From positions 441,501-505,500 of the forward strand of contig NZ_CP050301.1 of NCBI RefSeq assembly GCF_014189505.1: a stretch of DNA of 64,000 nt, read 5' to 3'. Below the pieces are notes generated by a model, which ran no database searches, was not told the origin of the DNA, and saw nothing but the letters and a program-made list of their open reading frames with translations. Positions within the stretch are counted from its first letter, which is position 1, and each line of letters opens with the position of its first letter. Both the position numbers and the translations under genes were made by a program. Shown here piece by piece: positions 1-9,384 of this stretch. This DNA is from Phyllobacterium sp. 628. Its GTDB lineage: Bacteria > Pseudomonadota > Alphaproteobacteria > Rhizobiales > Rhizobiaceae.

Positions 1-1290
1 GGACAATGCTTTGGCGACCACATCACCTGCCTTCTGACGGGCGCGCATAGCATCGGCAAAATCCGTCGAAACCACTTTGGCGTTCTCCGGGAGTTTGTCC
101 CACTCGGCAATCGCAGCTCCGAGTTCGCCCGCATTGAGATGCGCTTCGATGCGTGCAGTGATTGCATCAACACCTTCGCCTTCCACCAGCCCGACGGGCC
201 GCGATTCCACGAGACCTTCGGCACTGGACCACAACCGGTCGAGAATACCGGCATTGGGATCAACCGTCCGCGTTGTGGCAATGATCTTTGTGGCGACACC
301 GGTAAACTGGCTCGCCAGCATACTTACAGTTGGAATGCCAGCCGAGGCAGCAACACGCAGCGCCTCCGCATCGGCTGAGGCAGGCGCCACGGCCAGATAG
401 GTGTCAAGCTCAGCACCAAAGGGACCGCCCCGATCAATCGCAGCCTTGAGGCCCGTGGCGGCAATGGCGAGCGCCATGTTATTTTGGCCCGCATTGTCCT
501 GAACCTTGGTTTCGAGCGCATCAAGACGCGTCTGCAAGGCAGCAGAAGCCTGTGTTTCACTGGCCAAGGCGCCCGCGGCCTGCTCGACCTTCTGCTGGCT
601 GGTGTTCAGCTGTGTTTCAAGCGCCGCGATCCGCGCATCTATCGCGCTGGTGTCGATTGACCCGCCCGTCGTCGCGGCTTTGGCTTGCGCATCCGCAACA
701 GACTGCTTCAATCCGTTCAATTCATTGGCAAGACTTGAGACTTGCCCAAGTGCTTGCTCGGCATTTTCAACCGCACCATTGAGAGCCACCTGTGCGCCTT
801 CATCCAGCGCAGCTTTTGCAGGCGCGGCCTTGCGCAAATCTGCAATCTGCTGCTCAAGGCCCGAAAGGTCGGTTTTGGGCGAGGGCAAGATACCGGCCCA
901 TTGCAGTGCCGCAGCCCCCAGCAGTGCGACGATGCCGCCAATCACGCCGGATGTCAGGCGCCCCAGCGGATCAGCCACTTTTGGAGCCGCCGTTGCATTT
1001 GCTGATGATTTGGGTTGTTCGCTCGAGGGGGAAGACCGGCCAAACGACGTGGTCTGTTCAGGTACACTTTCCGATACGGGCTTTGCCGAACCACCAGCGG
1101 ACGCTACTTTTGCGGGCTCACTTTTGGGCGCTTCTTGTTTGGCCTCCGCCGCAGGCTCAAATCCGACCGGTTCGGGCTGCGGAACAGGTTTGTTTGCCGG
1201 TGCGTCTTTGACAATATCCGTTGGCTCCAGTTCGATCGTCACAGGCTTGCGGGCTGGTTTGGAATGACGGGGAACGGATGATTTGGCCAT
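1..1290 (-). CDS. Mic60/mitofilin family inner-membrane protein (C-terminal end cut by window)
   Basis: Conserved alphaproteobacterial relative of mitochondrial Mic60 (COG4223), a membrane-shaping protein anchored in the inner membrane and facing the periplasm. The frame reads 430 codons without a stop to the window edge, so the end is missing. After the start (MAKSSVPRHS) come about 110 Pro/Ala-rich cytoplasmic residues, one membrane segment at about 113-135 (SGVIGGIVALLGAAALQWAG), then a long Ala/Gln/Glu-rich stretch with coiled-coil character, and a C-terminal part resembling the conserved mitofilin region. It lies 92 bp downstream of hemD on the same strand; this gene follows hemC-hemD in many alphaproteobacteria. 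Family membership comes from architecture and neighbours. Confidence 0.85.
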   Translation of the reverse strand, partial: MAKSSVPRHSKPARKPVTIELEPTDIVKDAPANKPVPQPEPVGFEPAAEAKQEAPKSEPAKVASAGGSAKPVSESVPEQTTSFGRSSPSSEQPKSSANATAAPKVADPLGRLTSGVIGGIVALLGAAALQWAGILPSPKTDLSGLEQQIADLRKAAPAKAALDEGAQVALNGAVENAEQALGQVSSLANELNGLKQSVADAQAKAATTGGSIDTSAIDARIAALETQLNTSQQKVEQAAGALASETQASAALQTRLDALETKVQDNAGQNNMALAIAATGLKAAIDRGGPFGAELDTYLAVAPASADAEALRVAASAGIPTVSMLASQFTGVATKIIATTRTVDPNAGILDRLWSSAEGLVESRPVGLVEGEGVDAITARIEAHLNAGELGAAIAEWDKLPENAKVVSTDFADAMRARQKAGDVVAKALS

Positions 1291-1382
1291 GAACACTCTC
1301 TTCAGAACAATTTGGTTTGACTGAAACCTAAAGGTAGCAGGGAAGTTCCATCAGGCAAACGCTGCAATGCGACGAATCTGCA

Positions 1383-2108
1383 TCAGCGCCGACCCGGCAT
1401 TCTGTCCAGTAGATCAAACAGCGCATCTTCATCCGGTCTGGCGGCAATGTGAATGACGGGATTCTTCGATCGAGAAAGGCTTTCGGCGATGCGCGGTGAT
1501 AGACATAAAAATTCTGTTTTATCAAAGTGATGCGTCAAATCGGCAGACTTGAGTAGGGTAGAAAAAACCTCGGCGCTAAGGCGCGAATACAACAGACACA
1601 CATCAACAGGCCTTGAGCCAAGCAATTTCATCAAATGGTCAGTTGTATAACTGACTGAAATTGTATCGTAGATCATCAATGGCGAAACTGCGAAGCCGGC
1701 TTGTCCCAGAGCGCGCTCAAATCCCGGCGACCTGACGCGGCCAGTCAGATAAAGCAGCGATGCTCCGGCACAGAGTTCTTCAACAATTGTATCTCCGAGA
1801 GCAGTGCCATCGCCATCACCGGTTGTCACTGTATCAAAACCGCAGGCGCGCGCGGCGTCCGCCGTGGCATCACCCACGGTAAAACACGGCAAGCCAAGAA
1901 ATGGCGCCAGCAAATCTTTCGGCGCGTGCCGCAAGGCATTGGCGCTCGTAGCTGCCACTGCGGTAAAAGCAGTCTCGGGTGCTACAGGATTTAACGGAAC
2001 GATTTCGGTCAGTGGCAGAACCAGCGGTATAAAGCCATGACCGCGCAATCGGTCGGCGGTTCGGGTCGCAGCAGGCAGAGGCCGTGTGACCAGAACCGTT
2101 TTGTCCAT
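1383..2108 (-). CDS. hemD: Uroporphyrinogen-III synthase
   Basis: Cyclises hydroxymethylbilane to uroporphyrinogen III with inversion of ring D, in cytoplasmic tetrapyrrole synthesis. 241 aa, usual for the family. It starts [21 protein letters not shown], the typical beginning of HemD (VTRP). HemD sequences diverge strongly, so the position directly after hemC carries much of the assignment. The ATG at 2108 shares one base with the hemC stop (TGATG), indicating translational coupling; an upstream in-frame TTG at 2117 would lie inside hemC and is less likely. Confidence 0.92.
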   Translation of the reverse strand: MDKTVLVTRPLPAATRTADRLRGHGFIPLVLPLTEIVPLNPVAPETAFTAVAATSANALRHAPKDLLAPFLGLPCFTVGDATADAARACGFDTVTTGDGDGTALGDTIVEELCAGASLLYLTGRVRSPGFERALGQAGFAVSPLMIYDTISVSYTTDHLMKLLGSRPVDVCLLYSRLSAEVFSTLLKSADLTHHFDKTEFLCLSPRIAESLSRSKNPVIHIAARPDEDALFDLLDRMPGRR

Positions 2109-3037
2109 CAGAGCCAATCCGTAAAGAAATGCGCCCCGGCCTTTGCCCGCACGCGTTGAGCCGCATCATGACCGATGCCGGCGGCGTCAGCAACCGGACC
2201 TTCGCCCGTCACCTCATGCGCTTCAGTGCCATCGGGTAACAGGATCATACCATGAAACCTGACCATCCCGTCTGACACTGTGGCCAGCCCGGAAATCGGC
2301 GTGCGGCAGGAACCATCCAGCGTACCAAGGAATGCGCGTTCACAAGCGAGCGCAGTCGATGTCTCGAAATGATCGAGCGGCGCAATCAGCGTATCGATCC
2401 GGTCATCGCCAATACGGGTTTCCAGCGTAATTGCCCCCTGCCCAGGTGCGGGCGGGAATGTTTTGACATCCATCAGCTCGGTCGCGGCATCGCCGAGCCC
2501 GAGACGGCGCAGCCCGGCATAGGCGAGAAACGTTGCGTCCACCTCGCCATCAGCCAGTTTCCGCAGGCGCGTGTCCACATTGCCGCGGAAATTTACAACC
2601 TTGAAATCAGGCCTTGCCCGCAGGATGAGCGCCTGCCGCCGCAGGGATGACGACCCCACAACAGCGCCATGCGGCAATTCCAGCAATGTCTTGACGTTGC
2701 GGCCGATGAAAGCATCGCGCGGGTCTTCGCGTTCCAGAAATACCGAGAGGTGCAGACCTTCGGGAAGAAAAGTTGGCATATCCTTGGTCGAATGCACCGC
2801 CAGATCGATGCGGCCGTCCGAAAGCTGCTCTTCAATTTCCAGCGTGAACAGGCCTTTGCCGCCGACTTCGGACAATGGCCGGTCTTGAATCCGGTCGCCG
2901 CTGGTGGAAATTACGACAATCTCGATATCTTCTTCGCGCAGGCCATGGGCTTTTACCAGCCGCTCACGCGTTTCACGGGCTTGTACGAGCGCAAGTGCAC
3001 TCCCACGTGTACCGATCTTGAGCGTTTTTGTTTGCAT
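2108..3037 (-). CDS. hemC: Hydroxymethylbilane synthase (porphobilinogen deaminase)
   Basis: Polymerises four porphobilinogens into hydroxymethylbilane, the precursor of haem, cobalamin and sirohaem. 309 aa, full length. Visible motifs are [14 protein letters not shown] at the N-terminus, STKDMPT near residue 83, SSSLRRQA near 129 and [11 protein letters not shown] near 151. The dipyrromethane cofactor attachment cysteine is in GSCRTPISG (C244). ATG start at 3037. It opens the run hemC-hemD-mic60 and is divergent from tsaD, leaving about 97 bp for both promoters. Confidence 0.97.
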   Translation of the reverse strand: MQTKTLKIGTRGSALALVQARETRERLVKAHGLREEDIEIVVISTSGDRIQDRPLSEVGGKGLFTLEIEEQLSDGRIDLAVHSTKDMPTFLPEGLHLSVFLEREDPRDAFIGRNVKTLLELPHGAVVGSSSLRRQALILRARPDFKVVNFRGNVDTRLRKLADGEVDATFLAYAGLRRLGLGDAATELMDVKTFPPAPGQGAITLETRIGDDRIDTLIAPLDHFETSTALACERAFLGTLDGSCRTPISGLATVSDGMVRFHGMILLPDGTEAHEVTGEGPVADAAGIGHDAAQRVRAKAGAHFFTDWL

Positions 3038-3134
3038 TCGTCGCAGTCCATGTTACGCGAGTTTGAATTATTCGGGCCCTACCTAACGGGCTTTTGTGCA
3101 ACGGGCAATGCGGCGAAGGATGTCAGGGTCACCG

Positions 3135-4214
3135 ATGCGGGTTTTGGGTATAGAAACAAGCTGCGATGAGACAGCCGCTGCCGTTGTCGAGCGGGACAGC
3201 GATGGTCATGGCCGTATCCTGTCCAACGTTGTTCTGAGTCAGATCGCCGATCATGCCCCCTATGGCGGCGTGGTACCGGAAATTGCCGCCCGGGCACATG
3301 TGGAAGTGCTCGACCGCCTCATCAGTCAGGCCCTGCACGAGGCACATATGACGCTGGAAGAGGTCGACGCGGTGGCGGCGACAGCCGGTCCCGGTCTCAT
3401 TGGCGGACTGATTGTCGGCCTGATGACCGGCAAGGCCATAGCCATGGCGGCCCACAAGCCGTTTTACGCCATCAACCATCTCGAAGGCCACGCGCTGACG
3501 CCGCGTTTAACCGACCAGATCGATTTCCCCTATCTGCTGCTGCTGGTTTCCGGCGGCCATACCCAGATGGTTCTGGTCAAAGGTCTGGGCAATTATGAAC
3601 GCCTGGGTACCACCATAGACGATGCGCTGGGTGAAGCTTTTGACAAGACCGCGAAACTGCTCGGCCTGCCCTATCCCGGCGGTCCGGAAGTGGAGAAGGC
3701 GGCTTTGTCAGGCGATGCCAGCCGCTTCACCCTGCCACGGCCGCTCAAGGGTGAGGAAAGGCTGGATTTCTCCTTCTCTGGTTTGAAAACTGCCGTGCGC
3801 CAGCTGGCAACCACGCTGGAACCGCTGTCGCAGACCGATGTGAATGATATCTGCGCCGCCTTCCAAACCGCCGTCGCCGATACGCTGGATGATCGTGTGG
3901 CGCGCTCACTGGCGCGCTTCCGCTCGACATTTCCCGATGTGAAGGAGCCGGCGCTGGTTGTGGCGGGTGGCGTCGCCGCCAACAAGGTACTGCGTGCCGG
4001 GTTGCAGCGCCTGTGCGCCGTCAACGGCTTTCGCTTTATCGCGCCGCCGATGGCGCTGTGCACCGACAATGCTGCCATGATCGCCTGGGCCGGTGCGGAA
4101 CGGGCTAATGAAACGACTGCCGATTCGCTCGATATTGCGCCGCGTTCGCGCTGGCCTTTGGATATGCAATCTGCCCCGCTGATTGGTGCGGGTCGCAGAG
4201 GAGCCAAGGCATGA
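3135..4214 (+). CDS. tsaD: tRNA N6-adenosine threonylcarbamoyltransferase TsaD
   Basis: Transfers the threonylcarbamoyl group to A37 of ANN-decoding tRNAs (t6A), with TsaB and TsaE. 359 aa from the ATG at 3135. The protein opens [19 protein letters not shown], the family signature. Metal ligands are the two histidines in NHLEGHA (H115 and H119). ASKHA-fold glycine motifs are visible ([28 protein letters not shown]). In-frame starts at 3108 and 3120 would add short tails; 3135 is preferred because the conserved domain begins there and AGGG lies 6 nt upstream. Its stop overlaps the gpsA start (ATGA). Confidence 0.96.
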   Translation: MRVLGIETSCDETAAAVVERDSDGHGRILSNVVLSQIADHAPYGGVVPEIAARAHVEVLDRLISQALHEAHMTLEEVDAVAATAGPGLIGGLIVGLMTGKAIAMAAHKPFYAINHLEGHALTPRLTDQIDFPYLLLLVSGGHTQMVLVKGLGNYERLGTTIDDALGEAFDKTAKLLGLPYPGGPEVEKAALSGDASRFTLPRPLKGEERLDFSFSGLKTAVRQLATTLEPLSQTDVNDICAAFQTAVADTLDDRVARSLARFRSTFPDVKEPALVVAGGVAANKVLRAGLQRLCAVNGFRFIAPPMALCTDNAAMIAWAGAERANETTADSLDIAPRSRWPLDMQSAPLIGAGRRGAKA

Positions 4215-5197
4215 GCGCCGGACACAACATCGCCGTGCTCGGCGGCGGCGCGTGGGGTACCGCCCTTGGCTGCATGGCCGCCCGAGCCGGCAATCGCGTA
4301 CGCCTCTATGCCCGTGATATCGCCACCGTCAATGCCATCAATGTGCACCATCGCAATGATGCCTATCTTCCCGGTATTGACCTCGACCCAGCGCTGAGTG
4401 CCAGCACCGATGCGCGGTACGCGCTTGAGGACGCCGATTTCATTCTCTGTGTCATTCCGGCGCAAGCCATGGCCGACGCGCTTGAAGAATTGCGAGCCTT
4501 CATTCCGGTCTCGGTTCCACTGATCATCTGCGCCAAGGGCATTGACCGCAAACGCGGACTGCTGATGTCCGATCTTGTCAAGGAAATCATCCCCGGCCAG
4601 ACGCTTGCCGCCCTGTCCGGCCCGAGCTTTGCCACCGACGTTGCTAAGGGCTTGCCGACGGCGGTGACGATCGCTGCGGAAACTCAAAATTTGGCCGACC
4701 GTATCGCTCTGGCACTCTCGAGCCCGAAATTCCGCTGCTATTCCACCGATGATATTATTGGCGTCGAGATTGGTGGCTCTTTGAAGAATGTGCTGGCTAT
4801 TGCCGCAGGTGCTGCCATCGGCCGGGGGTTTGGCGCCAGCGCACAGGCCGCTTTGGTGACGCGCGGCTTTGTCGAACTGCGCCGTATCGGCCAGGCACTG
4901 GGCGCAAGGCCGGAAACGATCATGGGCCTGTCCGGCCTGGGTGATCTGATGCTTTCCTGCTCAACCTCGCAATCGCGCAACTATGCCTACGGGCTGGCAC
5001 TAGGCCGGGGTGAGGACTTGACCGGCAGACCATTGGCCGAGGGGGTGGCAACAGCAGCCATTGCCGCCGAACTCATTGCCCGCAACAATCTTGAGGCCCC
5101 GATCATCGAGGCTGTGGCCCGTATTCTTGATCGCAGCATCACCATTGACGAGGCGATGGAAGCCCTGCTTGCGCGGCCGCTGAAAAACGAAGATTAA
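4211..5197 (+). CDS. gpsA: Glycerol-3-phosphate dehydrogenase [NAD(P)+]
   Basis: Reduces dihydroxyacetone phosphate to sn-glycerol-3-phosphate for phospholipid synthesis; cytoplasmic. 328 aa. It has the Rossmann motif [10 protein letters not shown] (about 10-19), the central NAD-binding element AKGIDRKRG with its catalytic-type lysine, [10 protein letters not shown], and the C-terminal [11 protein letters not shown] and RNYAYG blocks. The start overlaps the tsaD stop by 4 nt, so the two are probably co-translated. This pairing recurs in alphaproteobacteria. Confidence 0.97.
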   Translation: MSAGHNIAVLGGGAWGTALGCMAARAGNRVRLYARDIATVNAINVHHRNDAYLPGIDLDPALSASTDARYALEDADFILCVIPAQAMADALEELRAFIPVSVPLIICAKGIDRKRGLLMSDLVKEIIPGQTLAALSGPSFATDVAKGLPTAVTIAAETQNLADRIALALSSPKFRCYSTDDIIGVEIGGSLKNVLAIAAGAAIGRGFGASAQAALVTRGFVELRRIGQALGARPETIMGLSGLGDLMLSCSTSQSRNYAYGLALGRGEDLTGRPLAEGVATAAIAAELIARNNLEAPIIEAVARILDRSITIDEAMEALLARPLKNED

Positions 5198-5219
5198 TTG
5201 TCCGCACCGGAGAAACTGA

Positions 5220-5510
5220 ATGCTTTATGCTCTACTTTGCAACGACAAGCCCGGCCACCTGCAGGTTCGCCTTGATACGCGCACCGCGCATCTGGACTAC
5301 CTGAACAGCCTTGGCGATAGCCTGAAATTTGCTGGTCCTTTTCTTGGCGAGGACGCAAAGCCCAATGGGAGTCTTGTTGTGATCGAAGCGGCCGATCTTG
5401 CCGGTGCGCAGGCGATTGCTGCGGGTGATCCTTACGCGAAGGCTGGTCTGTTTGCCTCGGTTGACATCCGCCCGTGGAACTGGGCTATCAAAAATCCGGA
5501 TAATAAATAG
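5220..5510 (+). CDS. YciI family protein
   Basis: Small (96 aa) alpha/beta protein of the YciI-like (YCII) family, dimeric ferredoxin-like fold proteins of mostly unknown function. The beginning MLYALLCNDKPG, a His in RTAHLDYL (H24), the GPFL element and the pattern ending VDIRPWNW are typical. A GGAG sequence lies about 8 nt before the ATG. It sits 22 bp after gpsA and just before the EVE-domain gene, so the group may be one transcription unit. No specific substrate can be inferred. Confidence 0.88.
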   Translation: MLYALLCNDKPGHLQVRLDTRTAHLDYLNSLGDSLKFAGPFLGEDAKPNGSLVVIEAADLAGAQAIAAGDPYAKAGLFASVDIRPWNWAIKNPDNK

Positions 5511-5518
5511 GGTCGAAA

Positions 5519-5947
5519 ATGGCATTCTGGCTTTTCAAATCTGAACCCGACGCATGGTCCTGGACAAAGCAAAAGGAAGCTGGTGCCAAGGGCACCGAGT
5601 GGACCGGCGTGCGCAATTATCTCGCCCGCAACAATATGCGGGCCATGCAGATCGGCGACAAGGGTTTCTTCTACCATTCCAATGAAGGTCTGGAAGTTGT
5701 GGGGATCGTCGAGATCTGTGCTTTGGTGCACCACGATTCAACCACCGACGATCTGCGCTGGGAATGCGTGGATATCCGCGCCGTGCAGGATGTGCCCAAA
5801 CCCGTGACGCTCAAGGACGTGAAGGCCAATCCAAAGCTGGAGAAAATGGCGCTGGTTACCTCCATGCGGCTTTCCGTGCAGCCGGTCACCCCGGACGAAT
5901 GGAAAGAAGTCTGCCGCATGGGCGGACTTGTTCCGGCACCTGAATGA
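5519..5947 (+). CDS. EVE domain-containing protein
   Basis: 142-aa single-domain protein of the EVE/PUA superfamily, related to human THYN1. These domains bind modified bases in nucleic acids. It starts with the hallmark FWLFKSEPDAWSW and contains GVRNYLARNNMR, GDKGFFYHSN (aromatic-cage region) and VGIVEI. It follows the YciI gene by 8 bp and precedes the methyltransferase gene by 9 bp. It is not next to restriction genes, so a housekeeping role is more likely than defence. Confidence 0.92.
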   Translation: MAFWLFKSEPDAWSWTKQKEAGAKGTEWTGVRNYLARNNMRAMQIGDKGFFYHSNEGLEVVGIVEICALVHHDSTTDDLRWECVDIRAVQDVPKPVTLKDVKANPKLEKMALVTSMRLSVQPVTPDEWKEVCRMGGLVPAPE

Positions 5948-5956
5948 AAGCCTGAC

Positions 5957-6628
5957 ATGGATGACCAGGCGCTTGATCCGGGCAGTGAGCGCTATCAGAG
6001 CTTCGTTCTGGCCAACACATCGCTGCAAGCACCGCCGCATGTGCCCGAGATAAAGCTTTATCTTGCCGACGAAGCGCATGATCTCTGGCACCGCACGGAA
6101 GAGGAACTCGCGACCATCGGCCTGCCGCCGCCCTTCTGGGCGTTTGCCTGGGCCGGTGGGCAGGGTGTTGCGCGTTACATACTGGATCATTCTGAAACTG
6201 TAATGAACAAGACTGTTCTCGATTTTGCCTCCGGTTCGGGTCTTGTCGGCATCGCAGCAGCGATGGCGGGTGCCGCAAACGTTGTGTCCTGCGACATTGA
6301 TCCATTTGCGCGACCGGCCATTGCGCTCAATGCCAAAGCAAACAATGTCAATGTCGATACCCTGATTGATGACTTGATCGGCAGCGATGCGGGCTGGGAC
6401 ATTGTCCTCGCCGGTGATGTTTTTTACGATAAGCCGCTGGCGGATCGAATCATCCCGTGGTTTACCGCTCTGACCGCACGCGGCACCACCGTAATTGTCG
6501 GCGACCCCGGACGCTCCTATTTTCCAAAGAATTTACTGGAAGAGCTTGCCGTTTACTCGGTCCCGGTCGCCCGCATTCTTGAGGATTCGGAAGTAAAACG
6601 CACCACCGTCTGGCAGTTCCGGCGCTAA
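5957..6628 (+). CDS. Class I SAM methyltransferase, ETF-beta lysine methyltransferase-like (METTL20 type)
   Basis: 223 aa. It resembles the bacterial relatives of METTL20 (ETFBKMT), which methylate lysines of electron-transfer-flavoprotein beta. SAM motif I is DFASGSGLVGIAA, the acidic end of strand 2 is CDIDPFA, and the post-II motif is LAGDVFYD, the DxFY signature of this subgroup. The N-terminal PPFWAFAWAGGQGVARYIL block is also characteristic. The family is established knowledge; the exact substrate is inference, since no etf genes are visible here. Converges with the L,D-transpeptidase gene 1 bp away. Confidence 0.82.
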   Translation: MDDQALDPGSERYQSFVLANTSLQAPPHVPEIKLYLADEAHDLWHRTEEELATIGLPPPFWAFAWAGGQGVARYILDHSETVMNKTVLDFASGSGLVGIAAAMAGAANVVSCDIDPFARPAIALNAKANNVNVDTLIDDLIGSDAGWDIVLAGDVFYDKPLADRIIPWFTALTARGTTVIVGDPGRSYFPKNLLEELAVYSVPVARILEDSEVKRTTVWQFRR

Positions 6629-6629
6629 C

Positions 6630-7163
6630 CTAGCGCAATACACGGATCACTGTCTTGGATGAAAGAAACGGCAGTAACCGGTCCATATCCCGCCGGTTTA
6701 ATGCAATACAGCCCTCGGTGTGCGTATAACCCGGCCGCGCCAGATGAAAGAAAATGGCGCTGCCGCCCGACCGCCGACGCGGCTTGATATTCCAGTCCAT
6801 GACAATACACACATCATAGAGATCATCCTTGCGCCACATGGTCTCATGGCTGGCACCATAGGGAATACGCACCTTGCGGTTGTAATTTCGGTCATTGCCC
6901 ACTTCACACCAGCCATCGTTGCGGCGCAAAGCCTGCAAACTCAGAGCCGTGGGCGCGATCACCCGTTTGTCCGGACGTTTGAACCCGTAAAGCAACCGCA
7001 TGCGCGCCAAAGGCGTTGCGCCATCACCTTCACGCTTGAAAGCACTGATGCCGCCTTTCCCCAGCGCGCAGCGCAGAACCATTTGCCCGGCGATGAGCTG
7101 CCCCTGGCTCCGGTGGCCCGGCCTGCGGCGAACATCGATCATTTTCAGGGTTATACGACTCAT
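6630..7163 (-). CDS. L,D-transpeptidase (YkuD) family protein
   Basis: 177 aa. The YkuD catalytic signature is at the C-terminus: a conserved His in FFHLARPG, then HTEGCIAL, with Cys as nucleophile. Such enzymes crosslink peptidoglycan or attach proteins to it. The N-terminus (MSRITLKMIDVRRRPG) has no clear signal peptide or membrane segment, so export is not evident. This short form (GKGGISAFKREGDGATP, GWCEVGNDRNYN) is a distinct YkuD subgroup common in rhizobia and often annotated only as L,D-transpeptidase. Monocistronic as far as can be seen. Confidence 0.87.
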   Translation of the reverse strand: MSRITLKMIDVRRRPGHRSQGQLIAGQMVLRCALGKGGISAFKREGDGATPLARMRLLYGFKRPDKRVIAPTALSLQALRRNDGWCEVGNDRNYNRKVRIPYGASHETMWRKDDLYDVCIVMDWNIKPRRRSGGSAIFFHLARPGYTHTEGCIALNRRDMDRLLPFLSSKTVIRVLR

Positions 7164-7292
7164 GCTTGCCTCATAAAAAGCATTTTTGTGTCAGACTGAT
7201 GCGCCGCATAAGCAATATCAAGCCGGTACTCTTTCTTTCCGGAACAATTCGACTTAAATTCCAACCACTTCTTTCCATTGGCGGGAAACCCT

Positions 7293-7976
7293 ATGACAGC
7301 ACGCACCATACTTATCGTCGATGACGATACTGACCTCCGCGCCATCCTGGTCGAGCAATTGAGCCTCTATGAAGAATTCCAGATCATTGAGGAAGACAAT
7401 GCAACCAAGGGTATCCAATCCGCACGCAATGGCGTTGTTGATCTCCTGATTATGGACGTCGGCCTGCCTGATATGGATGGACGTGAGGCGATAAAGCTAC
7501 TGCGCAAGGGCGGTTTCAAAGCACCCGTCATCATGTTGACCGGTCATGACACTGATTCGGATACGATCCTCGGCCTCGAATCGGGTGCCAACGACTACGT
7601 CACCAAACCCTTCCGCTTCGCTGTCCTGCTTGCCCGCATCCGCGCGCAGCTGCGCCAGCATGAACAGAGCGAGGATGCGACCTTCGTCGTTGGACCTTAC
7701 ACCTTCAAGCCCGGTCAGAAAATGCTGATCGACGTGAAGGGTGGCAAGATTCGGCTGACCGAAAAAGAAGTTGCCATCATCAAATATCTCTACCGCGCAG
7801 GCGGCAAAGTGATTACGCGTGATGTGCTTCTGGAAGAAGTTTGGGGTTATAATTCGGGCGTAACAACCCACACCTTGGAAACGCACGTTTACCGGTTGCG
7901 GCAAAAAATCGAGCACGATCCGTCGAATTCGACCATTCTTGTCACCGAAAGCGGGGGATACAAACTCATTCCTTGA
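7293..7976 (+). CDS. OmpR-family response regulator
   Basis: 227 aa, with an N-terminal receiver and a C-terminal winged-helix DNA-binding domain. The receiver has the acidic pocket ILIVDDDTD (D10-D12), phosphoacceptor D55 in LLIMDVGLPDMDG, T83 and K105 (YVTKPF). The C-terminal half carries VITRDVLLEEVWGY and THTLETHVYRLRQKI, typical of OmpR/PhoB proteins. No histidine kinase gene is adjacent, so it is an orphan here. ATG 7293 is chosen over an upstream TTG at 7278 because the receiver begins directly after it. Confidence 0.93.
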   Translation: MTARTILIVDDDTDLRAILVEQLSLYEEFQIIEEDNATKGIQSARNGVVDLLIMDVGLPDMDGREAIKLLRKGGFKAPVIMLTGHDTDSDTILGLESGANDYVTKPFRFAVLLARIRAQLRQHEQSEDATFVVGPYTFKPGQKMLIDVKGGKIRLTEKEVAIIKYLYRAGGKVITRDVLLEEVWGYNSGVTTHTLETHVYRLRQKIEHDPSNSTILVTESGGYKLIP

Positions 7977-8004
7977 TGCCGGTTACTGCACCATGCACCT
8001 TTTG

Positions 8005-8084
8005 GCGCATAAGGGATGCAGTAAGGCTTTTGATTTGCGCATAACCCTGTCCAAAATGTACAGACGATTTTTGGGGTTATGCGC
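8005..8084. repeat. Inverted repeat GCGCATAACCC plus a partial third copy
   Basis: Between the response regulator and the cyclic-nucleotide-binding gene, GCGCATAACCC (8037-8047) is followed after 26 nt by its exact reverse complement (8074-8084). A third, partial direct copy (GCGCATAAGGG) is at 8005-8015. The 11-bp arms could form a hairpin or hold a regulator. No T-run follows on either strand, so a simple terminator is not favoured. Confidence 0.6.
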
Positions 8085-8115
8085 GGGTTCAATCTAGGTA
8101 TATGTCTGTTCTTGC

Positions 8116-8574
8116 ATGGCAATTGAAGATGATATTCGCATTCTGGAGACAGTCGGGCTGTTCGGGACGTTTACCCGCGATCAGTTGCGGCTGCTTGCCT
8201 TTGGCACAGAGCGTCTCGTCTTAAGGGAAGGCCGCGAGCTTTACCGCGAGGGTCAGTCCGCCGATTGTGCCTATGTCATCGATCGCGGAACGATCTCCTT
8301 GTTCCGTGAAGGCCAGTCGGGCCGCATTGTGCTGAAAAGCGTCGGCCCCGGTGCAGTCCTTGGCGAAATGGCCATTATTGCCCAGACCAAGCGCCTGACC
8401 AGTGCCATGGCGGACACTGAAACAGAAGTCATCCGGCTCAATCGCTCGCTGTTCCGGCGTATCCTTGAGGAATATCCGGAAATCGCTGCAGCCCTGCACA
8501 CCCAGATTTCTGCAGACCTGCACGAGATGATCCAGGCGATCACCAAATACGAGCACCTGTTCAACGGAAAATAA
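8116..8574 (+). CDS. Cyclic nucleotide-binding domain protein (Crp-like sensor, no HTH)
   Basis: 152 aa, essentially one cNMP-binding beta-roll (about residues 15-135): LREGRELYREGQSADCAYVIDRG, then the phosphate-binding-cassette region GPGAVLGEMAII followed by KRLTSAMADTETEVIRL. It ends after the C-helix (LHTQISADLHEMIQAI), so it lacks the DNA-binding domain of Crp/Fnr regulators. It could be a stand-alone sensor acting on a partner. ATG start. Its stop is 3 bp from the converging xth gene. Confidence 0.9.
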   Translation: MAIEDDIRILETVGLFGTFTRDQLRLLAFGTERLVLREGRELYREGQSADCAYVIDRGTISLFREGQSGRIVLKSVGPGAVLGEMAIIAQTKRLTSAMADTETEVIRLNRSLFRRILEEYPEIAAALHTQISADLHEMIQAITKYEHLFNGK

Positions 8575-8577
8575 TCT

Positions 8578-9384
8578 TCAATCGAGATTAAAACGGGCAA
8601 TAACCGGCACATGATCGGATGGCCGCTCCCAGCCACGCGCTTCGCGCAGGATGGTGATATCAGTCAGATCATCTTCCAGATCGGGTGACCCCCAGATGTG
8701 ATCGAGACGGCGGCCTTTGTTGGCGGCCACCCAATCGGCTGAACGGTAGCTCCACCACGTATAAATCTTTTCGTGCGGCGGAATGTGATGGCGCATCAGA
8801 TCGCTCCAGCCGCCATTTTTGCGCAAAGCTTCAAATGTTTCCGTTTCGATGGGCGTATGGCTGACGACTTTGAGCAACTGCTTGTGCGACCAGACGTCGG
8901 TTTCCAACGGAGCAATGTTCAGATCACCCACCAGCAAGGATGCATGGCCATCGCCGTAAACGGCATTCATCGCTTTCATTTCCTCGAGAAAACCGAGCTT
9001 GTGGGCAAATTTTGGATTGATTGCCGGGTCCGGTTCATCGCCTCCGGCCGGTACATAGAAATTGTGGATACGCAGGCGCTTGGAACCCGCCGTGACAATC
9101 GTGCTCAGATGCCGGCAATCGGCAATATTGCAGAAGCCAACACGCGCTGGCTCGGTGAGCGGACGGCGTGATAGCGTGGCAACGCCGTGATAGCCCTTCT
9201 GGCCGCTGATCTCGATGTGCTGGTAGCCCGCCATATGAAAGGCTTCGCGCGGAAACAGATCATCCGGGCATTTGGTTTCCTGCAGACACAGAACATCCGG
9301 CTGATAATCGCGCAGAAATTGCAGCACCAGATCAAGCCGCAGACGTACAGAGTTGATGTTCCAGGTGGCGACGGAAAAAGGCAT
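8578..9384 (-). CDS. xth: Exodeoxyribonuclease III (AP endonuclease)
   Basis: 268 aa enzyme of the Xth/APE1 family that cleaves DNA at abasic sites and trims 3' ends in base excision repair. Starts MPFSVATWNINSVRLRL. Metal and catalytic residues sit in CLQETKCPD, the substrate-binding loop HNFYVPAGGDEPD, LVGDLNIAPLE and the C-terminal DHVPVIARF. ATG start at 9384. Several rhizobia carry two xth paralogues, so the specific copy cannot be named. Lies just downstream of lolA on the same strand. Confidence 0.93.
   Translation of the reverse strand: MPFSVATWNINSVRLRLDLVLQFLRDYQPDVLCLQETKCPDDLFPREAFHMAGYQHIEISGQKGYHGVATLSRRPLTEPARVGFCNIADCRHLSTIVTAGSKRLRIHNFYVPAGGDEPDPAINPKFAHKLGFLEEMKAMNAVYGDGHASLLVGDLNIAPLETDVWSHKQLLKVVSHTPIETETFEALRKNGGWSDLMRHHIPPHEKIYTWWSYRSADWVAANKGRRLDHIWGSPDLEDDLTDITILREARGWERPSDHVPVIARFNLD

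Noticed and set aside
506..1267. Long plus-strand open frame (about 250 codons)
   Set aside because: Antisense to the Mic60 gene, whose frame has recognisable architecture; the plus-strand product is Ala/Ser-rich and shows no family.
3671..4687. 338-codon minus-strand open frame
   Set aside because: Fully antisense to tsaD and gpsA, both with clear motifs; a GC-rich shadow frame.
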